From contig NZ_BAAGBE010000001.1 in NCBI RefSeq assembly GCF_047149785.1, forward strand, positions 2,976,001 to 3,040,000: 64,000 nt of DNA. Direction: 5' to 3'. The notes under the pieces are model-generated. The model was not told where the DNA came from. It searched no databases and saw only the letters and a program-made list of their open reading frames with translations. The position numbers and the translations under genes were made by a program. The DNA is from Nitrobacter sp047149785 (lineage in GTDB: Bacteria; Pseudomonadota; Alphaproteobacteria; Rhizobiales; Xanthobacteraceae). This document shows, piece by piece, positions 63,984 to 64,000 of the stretch. Every line of letters begins with the position of its first letter. Position 1 is the stretch's first letter.

Positions 63984-64000
63984 TTGACTCATTACGGCCA
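63984..64000 (+). CDS. Possible aroA 5' end (first codons)
   Basis: TTGACTCATTACGGC, read as MTHYG, starts at 63984 and leaves the window. In related genomes aroA (EPSP synthase), often starting MTH, is divergent from the FYDLN-acid gene. Seventeen bases cannot prove this, so it is a positional guess only. Confidence 0.25.

Noticed and set aside
63849..63992. N-terminal extension of the FYDLN-acid protein
   Set aside because: The conserved family start AKSELGTKR begins at the GTG at 63836; upstream codons are not similar to any relative I know.

Overview
The window is a GC-rich, densely coded stretch of an alphaproteobacterial chromosome. Gene content and order fit the Bradyrhizobium/Rhodopseudomonas/Nitrobacter group (Nitrobacteraceae), and Nitrobacter is a reasonable guess. 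The evidence is an Irr regulator with a Cys29-Pro30 heme motif next to fabA-fabB-fabI, a DivL-type pseudokinase next to a TsaE-AmgK fusion, AddAB in place of RecBCD, a CoaBC with an N-terminal ribbon-helix-helix domain, a DUF1150/Hsp20 pair and a FYDLN-acid protein. No phage, insertion sequence, CRISPR array or obvious horizontally acquired island was seen. Nearly everything is core housekeeping.

Layout. 1-6.6 kb (+): end of rimI, then fur, miaB, phoH, ybeY, corC and lnt, tightly packed. 7-8.2 kb (+): a Cro/CI-type regulator and trmB, with no metK between them. 8.3-19.3 kb (+): the translation/RNA operon rimP (behind a leader with a terminator hairpin), nusA, ylxR, infB, rbfA, truB, rpsO, pnp. 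19.5-23.8 kb: oxyR divergent from katG, then a glutathione-transferase-like gene. 23.8-27.8 kb: fabA-fabB-fabI (-) and irr (+). 28-32.6 kb: an SH3-domain exported protein (-), a D-2-hydroxyacid dehydrogenase (+), a ThiF/MoeB-type gene with a damaged 3' end (-), and a degenerate trypsin-like exported protein (+). 32.7-38.4 kb: mutM and a VOC protein (-), then ubiE, ubiB, coaBC and dut (+). 38.6-51.2 kb (+): divL, tsaE-amgK, a PilZ gene, murU, addB, addA, trxA. 51.4-58.8 kb (-): sppA, ihfB, a LapA-like gene, trpF, trpB, trpA, accD, folC. 59.1-63.9 kb (-): an EI24/CysZ-like membrane protein, ilvD, hsp20 with DUF1150, tRNA-Ala(GGC), and a FYDLN-acid protein. The first bases of a probable aroA (+) close the window.

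How the genes work together. Several blocks form pathways: ribosome assembly and initiation (rimP, nusA, infB, rbfA, truB, rpsO, ybeY); unsaturated fatty acid synthesis (fabA, fabB, fabI); ubiquinone synthesis (ubiE, ubiB); peptidoglycan sugar salvage (amgK, murU); double-strand-break repair (addA, addB); tryptophan synthesis (trpF, trpB, trpA); iron and peroxide regulation (fur, irr, oxyR-katG).

Most notable observations. (1) infB carries an exact 403-bp tandem duplication that shifts the frame; removing one copy gives a normal 870-codon IF-2. (2) The moeB-like gene has a tandemly duplicated 3' end, and the copy joined to the gene body is frameshifted. (3) Intergenic DNA is filled with several families of dispersed palindromic repeats; one lies between the rimP leader terminator and rimP, and one meets the ilvD stop codon. 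(4) A hairpin covers the ribosome-binding site of the hsp20 gene and could act as an RNA thermometer. I found no convincing wholly new multi-gene system; the novelty here is at the level of gene structure and RNA/repeat elements.
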